DNA of 64,000 nt from NCBI RefSeq assembly GCF_009707325.1, contig NZ_CP046103.1, positions 4,040,744-4,104,743 on the forward strand, read 5' to 3'. This stretch comes from Pseudomonas sp. IB20. Its GTDB lineage: Bacteria; Pseudomonadota; Gammaproteobacteria; Pseudomonadales; Pseudomonadaceae. The notes beneath the pieces are model-generated. The model was not told the DNA's origin. It was given only the letters and a program-made list of their open reading frames with translations, and searched no databases. A program made the position numbers and the translations under genes. How positions within the stretch are numbered: the first letter of the stretch is position 1; each line of letters starts with the position of its first letter. Of the stretch, positions 38,901 through 46,213 are shown piece after piece.

Positions 38901-40879
38901 GCGGCAATGGCGCAGGCGGCAGCAGCGATGTGCGCGAGGCCAGCAGCACAGCGGTGGTCGGCAGCTACGCCGGCGCCCAGGGTGTAAACATCGAGACCCA
39001 AGGCGACGCGCGTTATGAAGGCAGCCAGTTCAACGGCGGCCAGGCGGGCGTCAACCTCAAAGCCGGTGGCGAATTGGCGCTGAACCAGGCCAACGATACC
39101 CAGAGCAACACCAATAACAGCCTGCGTGGCAGCGGTTCATTGACCGTGGGCACGGCGCCGGGCAGCAACGGTACGAACGTCAACCTCGGTGCCGGTGTGC
39201 AACTGGACGACAAGCGCCTGAACACCCAGGACAGCCTGGCGCGTGTCGCGACGCTGCAGGGCAACGGCCCGATCCAGCTCAGCAGCGGTGGCGACATGAC
39301 CCTGCAAGGCACTCAGGTCGGCAGCAGCACCGCGAAGACCGGTGACATCAGCCTCAACGCTGGCGGCAAGCTGAACCTGCAAGCAGCCACCGATACTCAC
39401 GTGAGCAGCGGCAGCAACCTGGGCGGCGGCCTGACGGTCGGTGCCGGCAAGACCAACAGCGCCGAAAGCAGCGGCACCACCGGCAGCCTGAGCGCCAACT
39501 TCAACATCGGCAAAGTCGCCGAAAACGACCAAGGCGTTAGCGTCGGGCAGTTGCACAGCCACGGCAAGGTGAGCCTCACCAGCGGCGCCAACGCGGCGGA
39601 TGCCATCCACCTGCAAGGCACTCAGGTGGTGGCTGACAGCGTCAATCTGGATGCGCAAAACGGCGGCATCCTGCAAGAATCGGCGCAATCGACCCAGGCG
39701 CATAACAGCTGGGGCGTGACCCTGGGCGCAGGCGGCAGCGGCGGAAAAACGACCCTGGCCGACGCCGGTGAACACGACACCCCCAAGACCCAGCACGGCA
39801 TCAATGCGCGGGCCAAGGTCGACGTGGATCACCTGCAAGGCACCACCCAGCACGACAGCCTGATCAAGGCGAATACGGTGGTGATCAACAGTGCCGGTGA
39901 CACCCATCTGGCCGGCGCGCGGATTGAAGCCGAGCAGGTCAGTGGCAATGTCGGCGGCGACCTCGTCGTTGAGAGCCGCAAGGATCAAGTCAGCAGCACC
40001 CAAGTCAACGTCGACGCCAAGCTTGATGTCGAGAAAAACCAGCCCGGCGTGGTCAACAAACTGGCTAAGGCCAGCGGCCCGCTCAAGGACAAGGTGCAAG
40101 CCAAGGCCGAGGGCGCGTTCGACAAGCATCGCGACAAGTTGGAGAACGCCGTCGACAAGGGCACCGAGCACCTGGCCTCGGCCAAGGACAGCGTGGTCAA
40201 CAGCGTTGGTAACGCCAAGGAACGCCTGGGCGAAAAACTCACCCGCAACGGTAGCTACGACGTGAACCCCGAGCCGCGTAGCGCCTTCGGTACGAGCGTG
40301 GACAAAGCCAAGGCTTACCTGGCGGACAAGAAGGATGCCGTGGGCACTCGCCTGTCGGACCTCAAGGAAAAGGTCTGGCCAAAAACCACTGACAGCTACG
40401 CCGTCAGCGGCAAGAACACCACCGGCAGCTCGGTGGCCAATACCGCCGAAAGCGTGCTGCTCGGCGACAAGAGCGGCAACACGTCCTACACCCCGACGTT
40501 GAACCTGGACGTCAGCCATGTGGTGAAAGACAGCGTCACTCAAGCATCGGGCATCCGCGGTACGCAGGGCGTCAACCTGCAGGTGAGTGGCGAAACCCGC
40601 CTGACGGGCGCGCGGATCAGCGCGGACCAGGGCAAGGTCGACCTGGGTGGTTCCAAGGTGACGGCAACGACGTTGGCCGGCAGCGACTACCGAGCCGATG
40701 TGGGGCTGAACCTGTCGAAGTCACCGGTCAACCTGGTGCTGGGCGCCAAGGACGAACTGACCCAGAAACAGGACGACGCCACGCGTAAGGATCAAGCCTT
40801 CAACCTTGGGCCGCTGCGGGTCGGCGGGCACAGTGATAGCCAAGAGTTGCAGGCTGGGATCGACCAGAGCATCAACTAA
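35924..40879 (+). CDS. TpsA filamentous-hemagglutinin-like exoprotein
   Basis: A 1651-residue secreted protein. A signal sequence (WAIASLFLLPQLVLAGG, to about residue 32) is followed by the TPS secretion domain with NPNGI at residues 141-145 and INTPNANLVVG. A long region of hemagglutinin-type beta-helix repeats follows (TINAGNTLTSQGAQVKAGSEL and similar). Near 39980-40400 the composition changes to a lysine/alanine/aspartate-rich helical stretch, then returns to repeats; the frame ends QAGIDQSIN at TAA. No VENN/pre-toxin motif or C-terminal toxin is seen, so it is not an obvious contact-dependent inhibition protein. Its last codons fall inside a tandem duplication and pstS sequence follows, so the true 3' end may be disturbed. 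Confidence 0.88.
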   Translation: MPTNIHTFHLSPQGKLRWAIASLFLLPQLVLAGGLTVVEGPGGTPQLQNQGGVPIVNIVAPNAGGLSHNQFLDYNVDRQGVVLNNALQAGQSQLAGQLAANPQFQGQAASVILNEVVSRNASAINGAQEIFGRAADYVLANPNGISVNGGSFINTPNANLVVGRPELNDGKLQGLNTRDASGQLTVLGQGLQNGAGSINLIAPRIDSDGRLSARDQLNLTVGRNQVDYASGQVRQVDPASKTQDQRIDARLFGAMQAGRINIISTAEGAGVRVGAVQVEGRDGVNVSSAGDLDISGQVHANSLDATRAGVQSRQGDVDLHSAKDLSLAATDVGGRNVKLDAGRNLTLSSLESRKLQEKREQWNNSNFLFTYETYDRTTTDKDSRQHGNNVVAQHNAALSSGAKTEIEGSKVEAGEDLRVNSGADLQLSAATETHETRDQGNHRKHLWKANWDKSSSEQRSVTSSLKAGKTLELTSQQKLQLQGAELKSAGDIQLAARQVDITSASRTQSSRDNAYSGDLTGGSFFGKNGDGDKGKTLNTGSKVNADGKLIVKADDVRISGSQARGGQQASVISDKGSLVIDGVQDTSHDNSYSNDSKFFGISKDESRKNLKDSTVVASNLRSDSNLKLQSAKDISVSGSKVSAAGKLQADAKGDIKVVSAENTSDTTTSTHTRGFDGYAKETADGTRQYRAGVNYADQQHTSKTDTTQQQASSLSGGSLAVTAGGDVSIKGSELKATQGDATVSGKNVELLATDNSTRNQTDTTTTAGGVYYTGGLDRAGNGAQFSHQSSNDTSHKTTAQTSSVASAGTLTINAGNTLTSQGAQVKAGSELQVNAAQVDNQAAHNTETGTHKENGWTADVGANVEYKGLTRPIEKAVEGVAQAKFHQPGLLDAFEQPNVGLDVEIGHTNKTRTQQDSTAVVSQFSGGTVQVNVANTVKDEGTQYRASEGGLKINAGEHLATAAANTHTSSEQGVDAKVGVRVYTTTGEDLNVRGNGAGGSSDVREASSTAVVGSYAGAQGVNIETQGDARYEGSQFNGGQAGVNLKAGGELALNQANDTQSNTNNSLRGSGSLTVGTAPGSNGTNVNLGAGVQLDDKRLNTQDSLARVATLQGNGPIQLSSGGDMTLQGTQVGSSTAKTGDISLNAGGKLNLQAATDTHVSSGSNLGGGLTVGAGKTNSAESSGTTGSLSANFNIGKVAENDQGVSVGQLHSHGKVSLTSGANAADAIHLQGTQVVADSVNLDAQNGGILQESAQSTQAHNSWGVTLGAGGSGGKTTLADAGEHDTPKTQHGINARAKVDVDHLQGTTQHDSLIKANTVVINSAGDTHLAGARIEAEQVSGNVGGDLVVESRKDQVSSTQVNVDAKLDVEKNQPGVVNKLAKASGPLKDKVQAKAEGAFDKHRDKLENAVDKGTEHLASAKDSVVNSVGNAKERLGEKLTRNGSYDVNPEPRSAFGTSVDKAKAYLADKKDAVGTRLSDLKEKVWPKTTDSYAVSGKNTTGSSVANTAESVLLGDKSGNTSYTPTLNLDVSHVVKDSVTQASGIRGTQGVNLQVSGETRLTGARISADQGKVDLGGSKVTATTLAGSDYRADVGLNLSKSPVNLVLGAKDELTQKQDDATRKDQAFNLGPLRVGGHSDSQELQAGIDQSIN

Positions 40880-41158
40880 GTAGCATCGCGGCGGTGGACG
40901 TGGGCACGCCTACGTTCACCGCTGCAAACATTTCTAAATGTTCACCAACTACCTGGCCAAAGTCAGTGACAGCTGGAAAACCAAGATTGGTTTCGGCACC
41001 ACCGTGCCGCGACCAGAGCATCAACTAAGTAGCATCGCGGCGGTGGACGTGGGCACGCCTACGTTCACCGCTGCAAACATTTCTAAATGTTCACCAACTA
41101 CCTGGCCAAAGTCAGTGACAGCTGGAAAACCAAGATTGGTTTCGGCACCACCGTGCCG
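40861..41158 (+). repeat. Perfect 149-bp tandem duplication spanning the tpsA|pstS joint
   Basis: 40861-41009 and 41010-41158 are identical. Each copy contains the final tpsA codons and stop, about 60 bases of spacer, and the first 24 codons of the pstS fragment. The second copy reads straight into the longer pstS segment. Confidence 0.92.
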
Positions 41159-41405
41159 TGGCCGGTCAGTGTGGGCGGCAAGGGTAACGAAGGCGTTTCG
41201 GCCTACGTGAAGCAGATCAAGAACTCCATCGGCTTTGTGGAATACGCCTACGCCCTGCAGAACAAGATGACCTACGCCCAGCTGAAAAATGCGTCGGGCA
41301 CATTCGTCAAACCTGACGCCAAGGCGTTCCAGGCGGCTGCGGATACCGCCGACTGGGCCAACGCCAAGGACTTCAACCTGATCATGACCAACGCCCCAGG
41401 CGAAG
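41090..41405 (+). pseudogene. pstS: PstS phosphate-binding protein, internal fragment
   Basis: The frame reads FTNYLAKVSDSWKTKIGFG ... VPWPVSVGGKGNEGVSAYV, then QIKNSIGFVEYAYALQNKM and NLIMTNAPGE. This is the middle and later part of the periplasmic phosphate-binding protein of the Pst system. The signal peptide, the N-terminal lobe and the C-terminus are missing. The fragment joins tpsA spacer on the left and pstB sequence on the right, and the first 24 codons are repeated at 40938-41009 by the tandem duplication. It cannot make a working binding protein. Confidence 0.85.
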
Positions 41406-41688
41406 GCGCGTGCGCGTGCGCATTGCACGCACCATTGCGCTGCGCCCGCAGGTGTTGCTGCTGGACGAACCGACTTCAGCGCTCGACCCGATTTCCACTG
41501 GGCGTATCGAGGGCTGCGGATACCGCCGACTGGGCCAACGCCAAGGACTTCAACCTGATCATGACCAACGCCCCAGGCGAAGGCGCGTGCGCGTGCGCAT
41601 TGCACGCACCATTGCGCTGCGCCCGCAGGTGTTGCTGCTGGACGAACCGACTTCAGCGCTCGACCCGATTTCCACTGGGCGTATCGAG
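41335..41688 (+). repeat. Perfect 177-bp tandem duplication spanning the pstS|pstB joint
   Basis: 41335-41511 and 41512-41688 are identical with no spacer. Each copy runs from pstS codons (AADTADWANAKDFNLIM) through a chimeric joint (about 41405-41415) into pstB codons (ALRPQVLLLDEPTSALDPIS). Confidence 0.92.
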
Positions 41689-41883
41689 CAGCTGATTACA
41701 GAGTTGAAGGCGCACTACACGGTGATCACCGTGACCCACAACATGCAGCAAGCCGCGCAGGTGTCGGACAACACCGCGTTCATGTTCATGGGGGAATTGA
41801 TTGAGTATGGGAATACAGACGAGGTTTTTACCAAGCCGAAGATGAAGCAGACCGAGGACTATATTACCGAGCGGTTTGGCTGA
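41583..41883 (+). pseudogene. pstB: PstB phosphate-import ATPase, C-terminal fragment
   Basis: The last 95 or so residues of PstB: RVRIARTIALRPQVLLLDEP with the Walker B and D-loop (LLLDEPTSALD), the switch histidine in VITVTHNMQQAAQVSD, and the natural end TEDYITERFG with TGA at 41881-41883. The Walker A and most of the signature motif are missing, so it cannot act as an ATPase. pstC and pstA, which normally lie between pstS and pstB, are absent. Confidence 0.85.
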
Positions 41884-41957
41884 GCCGTTGGCAGTGTATT
41901 TTATAAGTACCGCCTTCATCGTGGGGCGTGCGGGACTCTGACAGAGCCCCGCAGGTC

Positions 41958-41996
41958 AAGAAACAGTTTCTATAGCCCCGAAGAAACAGTTTCTAT
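41958..41996. repeat. Two copies of a 16-bp palindromic repeat
   Basis: AAGAAACAGTTTCTAT occurs at 41958-41973 and 41981-41996 (period 23). Each contains the dyad AGAAAC-A-GTTTCT. It lies right at the 3' end of the AT-rich orphan gene; a GC hairpin (GCGGGACTCTGACAGAGCCCCGC) precedes it. Confidence 0.8.
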
Positions 41997-42862
41997 CATT
42001 TCGCCGCCGCCGGGGCTTCCTCTTTAACCACGCCCTGTAAAGAAAACTCTAACTCCTTACCTACACCCCCTGCTTTGACAATCTGCTGCTGACCCACCAC
42101 TGAGTTTTTGTACCTTCCATATAAACCATTGCTCTTGATTTCACCCACTTTAATATTGCCCTCATCATCTGTCGTGAAAGGTGCAAAAAAACTACCTCGA
42201 GTAGGCGCTATCTGCGAGCTTTGATTTATTTTCGCGCCGTACTGTTCGACGAAACCTGTATCTGTGCCGACCAATACAACACGCTGATCGACAGACAGAT
42301 CTTTGACATGCTGCCTGGGCTCAGGATTATCGGGATCCGTGACATCCTGAATATAGGCTTTCAAGTTCTTCGCATTCGCAGGATCTCGCTCAACCGTAAG
42401 GTTATATTTATTGCCAAATTTAAAGTCTACCAATGTGCTATTGCTGGCCCCCTTTACTCCATCAAACTCAGCTGTGCCTTGTGATGCTTTGAAGTGCGGC
42501 CCATACCCAGAAAAAATAATCAGCGCCTTTGCGTCCCCGCGCGGCTGCATGCCGATATAGCCGCGGCCAAGATAGGTATTTTTCTCGGTATTAACACCAA
42601 ACATCATCGCGTAATAAATGCCCGCGTCCGTGCCACTCTTTCTTTGAAGACCTTCGTCGATAGACATTGGAAAGGTGATATTGCTCAACCCAGAGCTAGG
42701 TGTAGCAAGTGAGTAACTCACAGCAAGCAGTCCATTGGGCGATGTTGCCTCTTTCTTAATTTCGTGCCTTGGATCGCTGACTTTATTAAGCTTTGAAGTA
42801 TCGGTAGTGAGCGCTGGCAAAACAGTCCGTGCGCCAGCAGCACCATTTGAGAGGGGATGCAC
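41996..42862 (-). CDS. AT-rich orphan protein of unknown function
   Basis: A 288-codon frame with clearly lower GC than the flanking genes, suggesting transfer. I do not recognise the family. The protein has no signal peptide or membrane helix and appears beta-rich, with aromatic/glycine patterns (DAGIYYAMMFGVNTEKNTY, IIFSGYGPHFKASQ, VDFKFGNKYNLTVERD) loosely reminiscent of jelly-roll or DUF3472-like sugar-binding domains; that comparison is weak. The start is uncertain. GTG 42862 is the first start codon, but the frame is open to a TGA about 33 bases upstream. An ATG just beyond that (ATGAAAAATTAACGAG) would join this frame if one base were removed. It sits alone between the pst remnants and tRNA-Lys. 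Confidence 0.6.
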   Translation of the reverse strand: MHPLSNGAAGARTVLPALTTDTSKLNKVSDPRHEIKKEATSPNGLLAVSYSLATPSSGLSNITFPMSIDEGLQRKSGTDAGIYYAMMFGVNTEKNTYLGRGYIGMQPRGDAKALIIFSGYGPHFKASQGTAEFDGVKGASNSTLVDFKFGNKYNLTVERDPANAKNLKAYIQDVTDPDNPEPRQHVKDLSVDQRVVLVGTDTGFVEQYGAKINQSSQIAPTRGSFFAPFTTDDEGNIKVGEIKSNGLYGRYKNSVVGQQQIVKAGGVGKELEFSLQGVVKEEAPAAAK

Positions 42863-43076
42863 AGTGTTCGAAGCGATACCACGCGGCTCGTTAATTTTTC
42901 ATAACACAACAGTAGAGGGCCGACACCAGAAGAGACTGTCAGAAAAATCACTAAAAGAGCCCGGGCTTTTCCTAAAAAAACAAGGTCAGTAACTGACAGT
43001 CACGGTTGATGTGACAGAAGACGTCTAGCACTCAGGCGTGATATTAGACGCCTGCACAGCTAGCAGTACCGTACGT

Positions 43077-43115
43077 TGGTGATACCCGTGTATCGGGACT
43101 CGAACCCCACCAAAT
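43077..43115 (-). other. tRNA 3'-half-like remnant, possible attachment site scar
   Basis: On the minus strand the sequence reads a T-arm-like GGGGTTCGAGTCCC and ends ACGGGTATCACCA. No D-arm, anticodon arm or acceptor partner exists upstream. It lies just downstream of tRNA-Lys, where integrative elements leave copies of a tRNA 3' end. Confidence 0.4.
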
Positions 43116-43122
43116 CGCAGGC

Positions 43123-43163
43123 AAAAAAAAACCCGGAAATCCTCACTTGCGTGGGCCTTCCGG
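43123..43163 (-). terminator. Terminator of tRNA-Lys
   Basis: On the minus strand CCGGAA and TTCCGGG form a stem around a loop, followed by nine Ts (43131 to 43123). Confidence 0.85.
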
Positions 43164-43183
43164 ATTTTCTAAACCGCCAAAAA

Positions 43184-43259
43184 TGGTGGGTCGTGTGGGA
43201 TTCGAACCTACGACCAATTGGTTAAAAGCCAACTGCTCTACCAACTGAGCTAACGACCC
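43184..43259 (-). tRNA. tRNA-Lys (anticodon TTT)
   Basis: A complete 76-base tRNA. Acceptor GGGTCGT pairs with ACGACCC; the D-arm AGCTCAGTTGGTAGAGC, the anticodon stem around CTTTTAA with TTT at 43226-43224, and the T-arm AGGTTCGAATCCC are present. An encoded CCA lies at 43184-43186. Confidence 0.97.
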
Positions 43260-43322
43260 GCTGTGTTGTGGCGCGTATAATACTGACTTCTAAGGATTAT
43301 TCAACACCTTATTTGAAATAAA

Positions 43323-44000
43323 TCAGAAATAGCGCGTTGGGTCAGCAATTCCGGCCGCTTGAAAGCCTTCTGCACGCAGTCTGCAAGCATCACATTTCCC
43401 ACACGCACGGCCGGCATTGTCTGCTTGGTAGCAGGAAACAGTCAGCGTGTAATCGACGCCAAGCCCTAGACCAACCTTCACAATGTCCGCCTTGCTCATG
43501 TTCTGCAGCGGCGCCTGGATGCGAAACCCCTGCCCTTCTACACCGGCTCTGGTGGCCAGGTTGGCCATGCGCTCGAATGCCTCGACATACTCTGGACGGC
43601 AGTCCGGGTAGCCGTTGTAGTCCAGTGCATTGACGCCGATGAAGATCTCGCGGGCATTCAGCACTTCGGCCCAGCCGAGGGCCAGGGACAGGAACACGGT
43701 GTTACGTGCGGGCACATAGGTCAGCGGGATGCCTTCGCTCGGCCTCTCGGGTACGTCGATGCTGCTGTCAGTCAGGGCCGAACCGCCGATGCCATTGAGG
43801 TTGAGGCCGATCACTTTGTGCTCGACTACGCCCAGGTCATGGGCGACACGCGCGGCGGCGTCCAGCTCGGCGCGGTGGCGCTGGCCGTAGTCGAAGCTCA
43901 TGGTGTAGCAGCTGTAGCCTCGGGCGCGGACCATGGCCACCAGCGTGGCGGAATCCAGGCCGCCAGAGAGCAGGATGACTGCACGTTGTTGATCAGCCAT
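43323..44000 (-). CDS. queC: 7-cyano-7-deazaguanine synthase
   Basis: ATP-dependent conversion of carboxy-deazaguanine to preQ0 in queuosine synthesis. It is 225 residues from ATG 44000. The PP-loop SGGLDSAT is at residues 12-19, and the zinc-binding CYQADNAGRACGKCDACR near the end. An earlier ATG at 44021 overlaps queE and is less likely. It directly follows queE (one base apart), the usual pairing. Confidence 0.95.
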   Translation of the reverse strand: MADQQRAVILLSGGLDSATLVAMVRARGYSCYTMSFDYGQRHRAELDAAARVAHDLGVVEHKVIGLNLNGIGGSALTDSSIDVPERPSEGIPLTYVPARNTVFLSLALGWAEVLNAREIFIGVNALDYNGYPDCRPEYVEAFERMANLATRAGVEGQGFRIQAPLQNMSKADIVKVGLGLGVDYTLTVSCYQADNAGRACGKCDACRLRAEGFQAAGIADPTRYF

Positions 44001-44001
44001 C

Positions 44002-44649
44002 TCAGCGCCCCGGTTCGTCATTCCACAGGTATTTGTGCAACTGCAATTGCAGGCGTACCGGCAGGTTGTCCGCTACCACCCAGTCCGCCAGGTCGCGGGC
44101 GTTCAGGTCGTGATGGCTTGGGGAGAACAGCACCTCGCCTGCGCGACGGTCAAGGCCGTACTGGATCAGCTTGGAGGCCGCCCAGTCATAATCGTCGCGG
44201 GAACAGATCACGAACTTGACCTGATCGTTGGCCGTCAGCAGGTCCATGTTGTCGTAGAGGTTACGGTGCGCCTCTTTGGAGCCTGGGGTCTTGAGGTCGA
44301 CCACTCGGCTGACGCGCGGGTCCACCGCCGAGATGTCCAAGGCGCCGCTGGTTTCCAACGAGACCTCGTAACCGGCGTCACACAGCTGCTTGAGCAATGG
44401 GATGGCATTGGGTTGGGCCAGGGGCTCGCCGCCAGTGACACAGACGTAGCGCGGCTTGAAGCCGGCAACCTGCTCAAGGATGTCGTCGATGGTGCGCACG
44501 GTGCCGCCACTGAAGGCGTAGGCGCTGTCACAGTATTGGCAACGCAAAGGGCAGCCGGTCAGCCGTACAAATACGGTGGGCAGGCCAGCGGTTCGCGTTT
44601 CACCCTGTAACGAGTAAAAAACTTCGGTAATACGTAATGTGTCTTGCAT
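44002..44649 (-). CDS. queE: 7-carboxy-7-deazaguanine synthase
   Basis: Radical-SAM enzyme that contracts the ring of carboxy-tetrahydropterin to carboxy-deazaguanine. It is 215 residues. FYSLQGETRTAGLPTVFVRL precedes the cluster motif CPLRCQYCD; VCVTGGEPLAQP is the GGE motif of SAM binding. ATG 44649 is used; a GTG three codons upstream is possible. Confidence 0.95.
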   Translation of the reverse strand: MQDTLRITEVFYSLQGETRTAGLPTVFVRLTGCPLRCQYCDSAYAFSGGTVRTIDDILEQVAGFKPRYVCVTGGEPLAQPNAIPLLKQLCDAGYEVSLETSGALDISAVDPRVSRVVDLKTPGSKEAHRNLYDNMDLLTANDQVKFVICSRDDYDWAASKLIQYGLDRRAGEVLFSPSHHDLNARDLADWVVADNLPVRLQLQLHKYLWNDEPGR

Positions 44650-44766
44650 AGTCGCCACGGGCGTAACAGCTAAACAGGCTGTCCGCCTCCGTCAGGCACT
44701 TCGAGGGATTGCGCCAACGCGTCAACCCCAAGGAGCGTGTTTCATAAAAGGGCGTGGATTCTAACG

Positions 44767-44793
44767 AAAAAACCCGCGCCAGGCGCGGGTTTC
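44767..44793 (-). terminator. Terminator downstream of cpoB
   Basis: ACCCGCGCC and GGCGCGGGT form a 9-bp stem with a very short loop; on the minus strand it is followed by TTTTTT. Confidence 0.9.
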
Positions 44794-44814
44794 TTCTGAA
44801 CGGGGCTGCAGCGC

Positions 44815-45651
44815 TTACAAGCGTTGCAGATCCCGTTGCGCCAACTGGGCAGCGGAGGTACCCGGATATTGGGCAACCACCTGCTGCAGAATGCCTTTGA
44901 CCTTGTCGGTATGACCCAGGCGGCGTTCTACGTCAGCGAGTTTGTACAGCGAATCAGGCACCTTGGCATGCTTTGGGTAAAGCTGGCTGACCTTGGCAAA
45001 CGCCTGGCCTGCTGCTTGCAAGTCACCCTTGGCCAAGTTGACCTCGCCCAACCAGTACTGGGCATTGCCCGCGTATTGACTGTTCGGGTACTTGCGCAGG
45101 AAGGCGGTAAAAGCCTGGCTGGCCTTATCGAAATCCTTGGCTTTGATCAGGTCGAAGGCTGCATCGTAATACAGTTTTTCCTTCGCAGGATCACCCGGTT
45201 CGCTACTGGCGGCAGGGGCTTGGCTGGCAGCAGCGGCCCCCGCTGCAGCACCACCGGCGGCAGCACTTGGCGCACCACCGGCAGAAGAATTATCAGGAGT
45301 GGCGGCAGGTGTAACACCGGCTCCAATACGACGATCAAGATCCTGGTATCGCTCCAGGCCTTCTTGCTTCAGCTGGTTCACTTGGTTCTGCAGAACTTCA
45401 ATTGCGCCTTGTTGCTGGGACAATTGATCCTGCATGCGTTGCAGCTGGTTGAACAGTTCGCCCTGTGCCGAGGGAGCGGACGTAACCGCTCCCCCAGCAT
45501 AGGCGCCGTTCGTGCCATAACCCGCTGGCGGATAACTGCTCCCGCTATTGTTATAGCCTGAGTTGCTATCCGTTACAGGAACCGCAGCCCACACCGCAAG
45601 CGGTGCGAGGCTGAGAGCCAATACAGTTAGAGCACGACGGCACGTTCGCAT
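44815..45651 (-). CDS. cpoB: Cell division coordinator CpoB (YbgF)
   Basis: Periplasmic protein that couples Tol-Pal driven outer-membrane constriction with peptidoglycan synthesis. It is 278 residues: a signal peptide ending AVWA, a trimerising coiled coil (LFNQLQRMQDQLSQQQGAIE, about 65-105), an alanine/glycine linker (130-150), and TPR repeats (YYDAAFDLIKAKDFDKASQ, YPNSQYAGNAQYWLGEV). It is the last gene of the tol-pal cluster, 6 bases after pal. Confidence 0.94.
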   Translation of the reverse strand: MRTCRRALTVLALSLAPLAVWAAVPVTDSNSGYNNSGSSYPPAGYGTNGAYAGGAVTSAPSAQGELFNQLQRMQDQLSQQQGAIEVLQNQVNQLKQEGLERYQDLDRRIGAGVTPAATPDNSSAGGAPSAAAGGAAAGAAAASQAPAASSEPGDPAKEKLYYDAAFDLIKAKDFDKASQAFTAFLRKYPNSQYAGNAQYWLGEVNLAKGDLQAAGQAFAKVSQLYPKHAKVPDSLYKLADVERRLGHTDKVKGILQQVVAQYPGTSAAQLAQRDLQRL

Positions 45652-45657
45652 GACGAA

Positions 45658-46158
45658 TTACTTACGCAGTTCGACGCGACGGTTCTGAGCCCACGACTGT
45701 TCGTCGTTGCCAGTTGCAACTGGACGCTCTTTACCGTAGGAAACCAGTTCCAGTTGGCCTGGAGCAACACCTTGCAGTACCAGGTAGCGCTGAACGGCTT
45801 TCGCACGACGCTCGCCCAGTGCCATGTTGTACTCACGAGTACCACGGGCGTCAGTGTTACCTTCCAGAACAACGCGAGCGCCGTTAGCTTTCAGGTCCTT
45901 GGCGTGAACGTCCAGAGCGCGCATGGCTTCTGGCTTCAGGTCCGAACTGTCGTATTCGAAGTAGAAAGTGGTGATAGCGCGCAGAGCAGCTTCTTCGCTC
46001 AGGGAGCCGTCAACTGCACCAGTGTTAGCGCCGTAACCAGCGTTTGGATCAACAGCTGCGCCTTCACCGGCATTGTCGCCGCCTTTAGAGGAGCAACCAA
46101 CGGCTACGGACAGAGCCAGAGCCAGAGCAGCAAACTTACCAAACTTCAGCATTTCCAT
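45658..46158 (-). CDS. pal: Peptidoglycan-associated lipoprotein (Pal/OprL)
   Basis: Outer-membrane lipoprotein that anchors the membrane to peptidoglycan. It is 166 residues: a lipoprotein signal ending in the lipobox VAVGC, a short linker, and an OmpA-like domain with GNTDARGTREYNMALGERRA. AGGAG lies 7 bases before ATG 46158. It is the Pseudomonas OprL. Confidence 0.96.
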   Translation of the reverse strand: MEMLKFGKFAALALALSVAVGCSSKGGDNAGEGAAVDPNAGYGANTGAVDGSLSEEAALRAITTFYFEYDSSDLKPEAMRALDVHAKDLKANGARVVLEGNTDARGTREYNMALGERRAKAVQRYLVLQGVAPGQLELVSYGKERPVATGNDEQSWAQNRRVELRK

Positions 46159-46213
46159 CGTGAAACTCCTAATGAACCCCAGTGTGTTAAGTACTTCTTT
46201 TTGTAGCGCCGCG

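Larger units (their letters stand above)
42863..43183. other. Spacer between the orphan gene and tRNA-Lys
   Basis: No gene. It contains several inverted repeats (for example AAAAGAGCCCGGGCTTTT near 42952-42969, and CTGTCAG with CTGACAG), a tRNA-3'-end-like remnant and the tRNA terminator. Confidence 0.5.

Noticed and set aside
37652..39001. 449-codon minus-strand frame inside tpsA
   Set aside because: Antisense shadow of repeat-rich GC DNA.
35924..40879. TpsA as a CdiA contact-dependent inhibition toxin with an immunity gene
   Set aside because: No VENN/pre-toxin motif, toxin domain or downstream small immunity gene is visible.
41410..41883. 157-codon continuous frame over the pstB fragment
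   Set aside because: Its continuity comes from the 177-bp duplication; the first half is out-of-frame pstS and repeated pstB, with no Walker A.
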